From: an uncultured Ruminococcus sp.
GTDB lineage: Bacteria; Bacillota; Clostridia; Oscillospirales; Ruminococcaceae
Direction of reading: 5' to 3'
NCBI GenBank assembly: GCA_900540005.1
Contig: UQEM01000027.1
Location: forward strand, 1 to 22,311
Length of the DNA: 22,311 nt
Below are positions 22,258 to 22,311 of the stretch, in pieces. The position numbers and the translations under genes are program-made. Numbering within the stretch: the first letter of the stretch is position 1; each line of letters starts with the position of its first letter. The notes under the pieces are model-generated. The model was not told where the DNA came from. It worked only from the letters and a program-made list of their open reading frames with translations, and did not search any database.

Positions 22258-22311
22258 TAATAATGGGATTCTAAAGGGTTGATAACCCTTTAGCGGATTC
22301 CAAAGGCAGAG
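22258..22311 (+). repeat. Hairpin-forming intergenic repeat, copy 2 (long form, cut by window end)
   Basis: Starts with the same 20 bases as the copy at 15507. A perfect 10-bp stem, CTAAAGGGTT (22271-22280) with AACCCTTTAG (22284-22293), loop GAT, is followed by a second GGATTCCAAAGG module and CAGAG, where the window ends. It lies 12 bases after the radA stop. There is no T run after the hairpin; it could still block or process the radA mRNA. Confidence 0.75.

Overview
The window looks like a chromosomal segment from a spore-forming, low-to-moderate GC clostridial Firmicute, probably of the Ruminococcus/Oscillospiraceae type. The grounds are an alpha/beta-type small acid-soluble spore protein with a sigma-G-like promoter, a PyrR attenuator of the Gram-positive kind, a class 1B dihydroorotate dehydrogenase pair (PyrD/PyrK), near-consensus sigma-A promoters, strong GGAGG ribosome binding sites and several TTG starts. 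The genus is inference from gene content; no rRNA is present. Almost everything is housekeeping. No phage, insertion sequence with a transposase, CRISPR array or tRNA gene was seen.

Left part (1-3855): the 3' end of a glyceraldehyde-3-phosphate dehydrogenase gene with its terminator; a perfectly spaced promoter driving a rhodanese-TtcA fusion; the spore protein gene; then on the minus strand a trmL-degV pair. A 57-codon plus-strand gene follows, divergent from trmL and running tail-to-tail into ruvX.

Centre (3424-15430), all minus strand: a pyrimidine biosynthesis region split into two transcription units. The first, pyrR-pyrC-pyrF-carA-carB, starts at a promoter near 15430, carries a PyrR-binding motif and attenuator terminator in its leader, and ends at a terminator at 8072-8104. 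A separately promoted gene for a cytoplasmic leucine-rich-repeat protein with zinc ribbons at both ends follows. The second pyrimidine unit starts with a lipoprotein gene with its own promoter and continues into pyrK-pyrD-ruvX without any PyrR motif. pyrB and pyrE are not in the window.

Right part (15431-22311): a minus-strand operon (ion transporter, cytidylate-kinase-like protein, trmB, small lysine-tailed membrane protein) ends at a strong hairpin. It is divergent from a plus-strand operon of a calcium/sodium-type antiporter, a lipoprotein with two Asp-rich repeats, and radA. A short hairpin-forming intergenic repeat occurs twice, upstream of the pyr promoter and directly after radA. The two copies differ by what appears to be a clean deletion of one module between direct repeats. 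This repeat family, the rhodanese-TtcA fusion and the double-zinc-ribbon leucine-rich-repeat protein are the most noteworthy items; I see no clearly new multi-gene system.
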